Positions 63,738 through 64,000 of a stretch of DNA of 64,000 nt are shown piece by piece. The DNA lies in NCBI RefSeq assembly GCF_009834875.1, contig NZ_WVHT01000001.1, forward strand, positions 496,001-560,000, given 5' to 3'. Source of the stretch: Hufsiella arboris. GTDB lineage: Bacteria; Bacteroidota; Bacteroidia; Sphingobacteriales; Sphingobacteriaceae. The notes beneath the pieces were generated by a model. That model was not told the origin of the DNA and searched no databases. It worked only from the letters and a program-made list of their open reading frames with translations. Made by a program: the position numbers and the translations under genes. Numbering within the stretch: position 1 is the stretch's first letter; each line of letters begins with the position of its first letter.

Positions 63738-64000
63738 ATGAAACGATTTTCATTAGACCGGAATCAGATAGTTGTGCTTATCACACTATTGGTTGTTATT
63801 TTTTTAGCGGCCAGCTATTTCTTCATCTATCTTCCGGGAAATGAACTAACGATTCAAAAACAACGTTTCCGCACGCTTCAAAATGTTGATGTAAATATCC
63901 ATTCAAAGATTGATAATAATGTTGCGCTGTTGAATAATCTGCTCTCAGCTTATTTCAGGCGGGATATTGATACCTCGCAAATCAACCATTACATTAAAAC
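63738..64000 (+). CDS. Membrane-anchored protein, truncated by the window end
   Basis: An open frame from ATG 63738 to the window end (87 codons). One transmembrane helix at residues 9-31 (IVVLITLLVVIFLAASYFFIY), then a helical soluble part (IQKQRFRTLQNVDVNIHSKIDNNVALLNNLLSAYFR), the start of a sensor-like or rod-like outer region. The rest lies outside. It begins nine bases after the patatin stop, so it is the fifth cluster gene. Confidence 0.7.
   Translation, partial: MKRFSLDRNQIVVLITLLVVIFLAASYFFIYLPGNELTIQKQRFRTLQNVDVNIHSKIDNNVALLNNLLSAYFRRDIDTSQINHYIK

Overview
The window reads as chromosomal DNA of a Bacteroidota member of the Sphingobacteriales (Mucilaginibacter/Pedobacter-like). Grounds: several promoters of the TTG-N19/20-TAnnTTTG type, A-rich leaders with few Shine-Dalgarno sequences, many lipoproteins and families typical of the phylum (MbnP-like lipoprotein, DUF4175, DUF4199, the CASIQSPTGGP lipoprotein, YugP peptidase, GH125, GH28). 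GC is moderate. No phage, insertion sequence, CRISPR array or rRNA was seen. One tRNA, tRNA-Pro(GGG), is present. The genus is an inference.

Layout. 0-4.8 kb: molybdenum cofactor operon (SUOX-fold secreted protein, moaC-mogA fusion, moeA, moaA, moaD, moaE, SelW-like protein). 4.9-8.2 kb: copper-type locus (CNGKC membrane protein, MbnP-like lipoprotein, MbnH-like di-haem peroxidase, Cys-motif outer-membrane protein). 8.3-17.7 kb: mixed single genes (fatty acid desaturase, GH125 mannosidase, GNAT, atypical SDR, tRNA-Pro, TupA-like ATP-grasp, a four-repeat secreted protein, lone receiver, K+ channel, LysR with divergent methyltransferase). 17.7-21.2 kb: proline-rich secreted protein and the sulfate assimilation genes cysH-cysD-cysN, with a palindromic element between cysD and cysN. 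21.2-30.7 kb: DUF4175 giant, RsbW-like ATPase, ybeY, pirin, ABC-F, mnmG; two parS-like palindromes lie just before mnmG. 30.8-36 kb: Ig-like lipoprotein, gamma-carbonic anhydrase, divergent nadB/nadA around a 412-bp AT-rich intergenic region. 36-57.7 kb: housekeeping genes (DAACS symporter, L,D-transpeptidase, thiL, GH28, rmuC, YugP, apaG, dusB, CPBP protease, DUF2007, cdsA, tonB, trmO, mfd, DUF4199/DUF2752/TM2 run, nif3, zinc-ribbon protein, TPR, radical SAM). 57.8-60.4 kb: NarL-type two-component system plus a small separate operon of unknown function. 60.9-64 kb: an uncharacterised co-directional cluster (lipoprotein, helical 110-aa protein, cytoplasmic-looking amidase with SH3, patatin phospholipase, truncated membrane protein).

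Most notable: the paired parS-like sites at mnmG together with a DnaA-box-like AT-rich region 6 kb away, which suggest an origin-proximal location; the amidase/patatin envelope cluster at the right end, the best candidate for an undescribed system; the four-gene copper locus; the VAPM(I/V)YG repeat protein; and the palindromic element inside the cys operon. All calls rest on reading the sequence; no database search was run.
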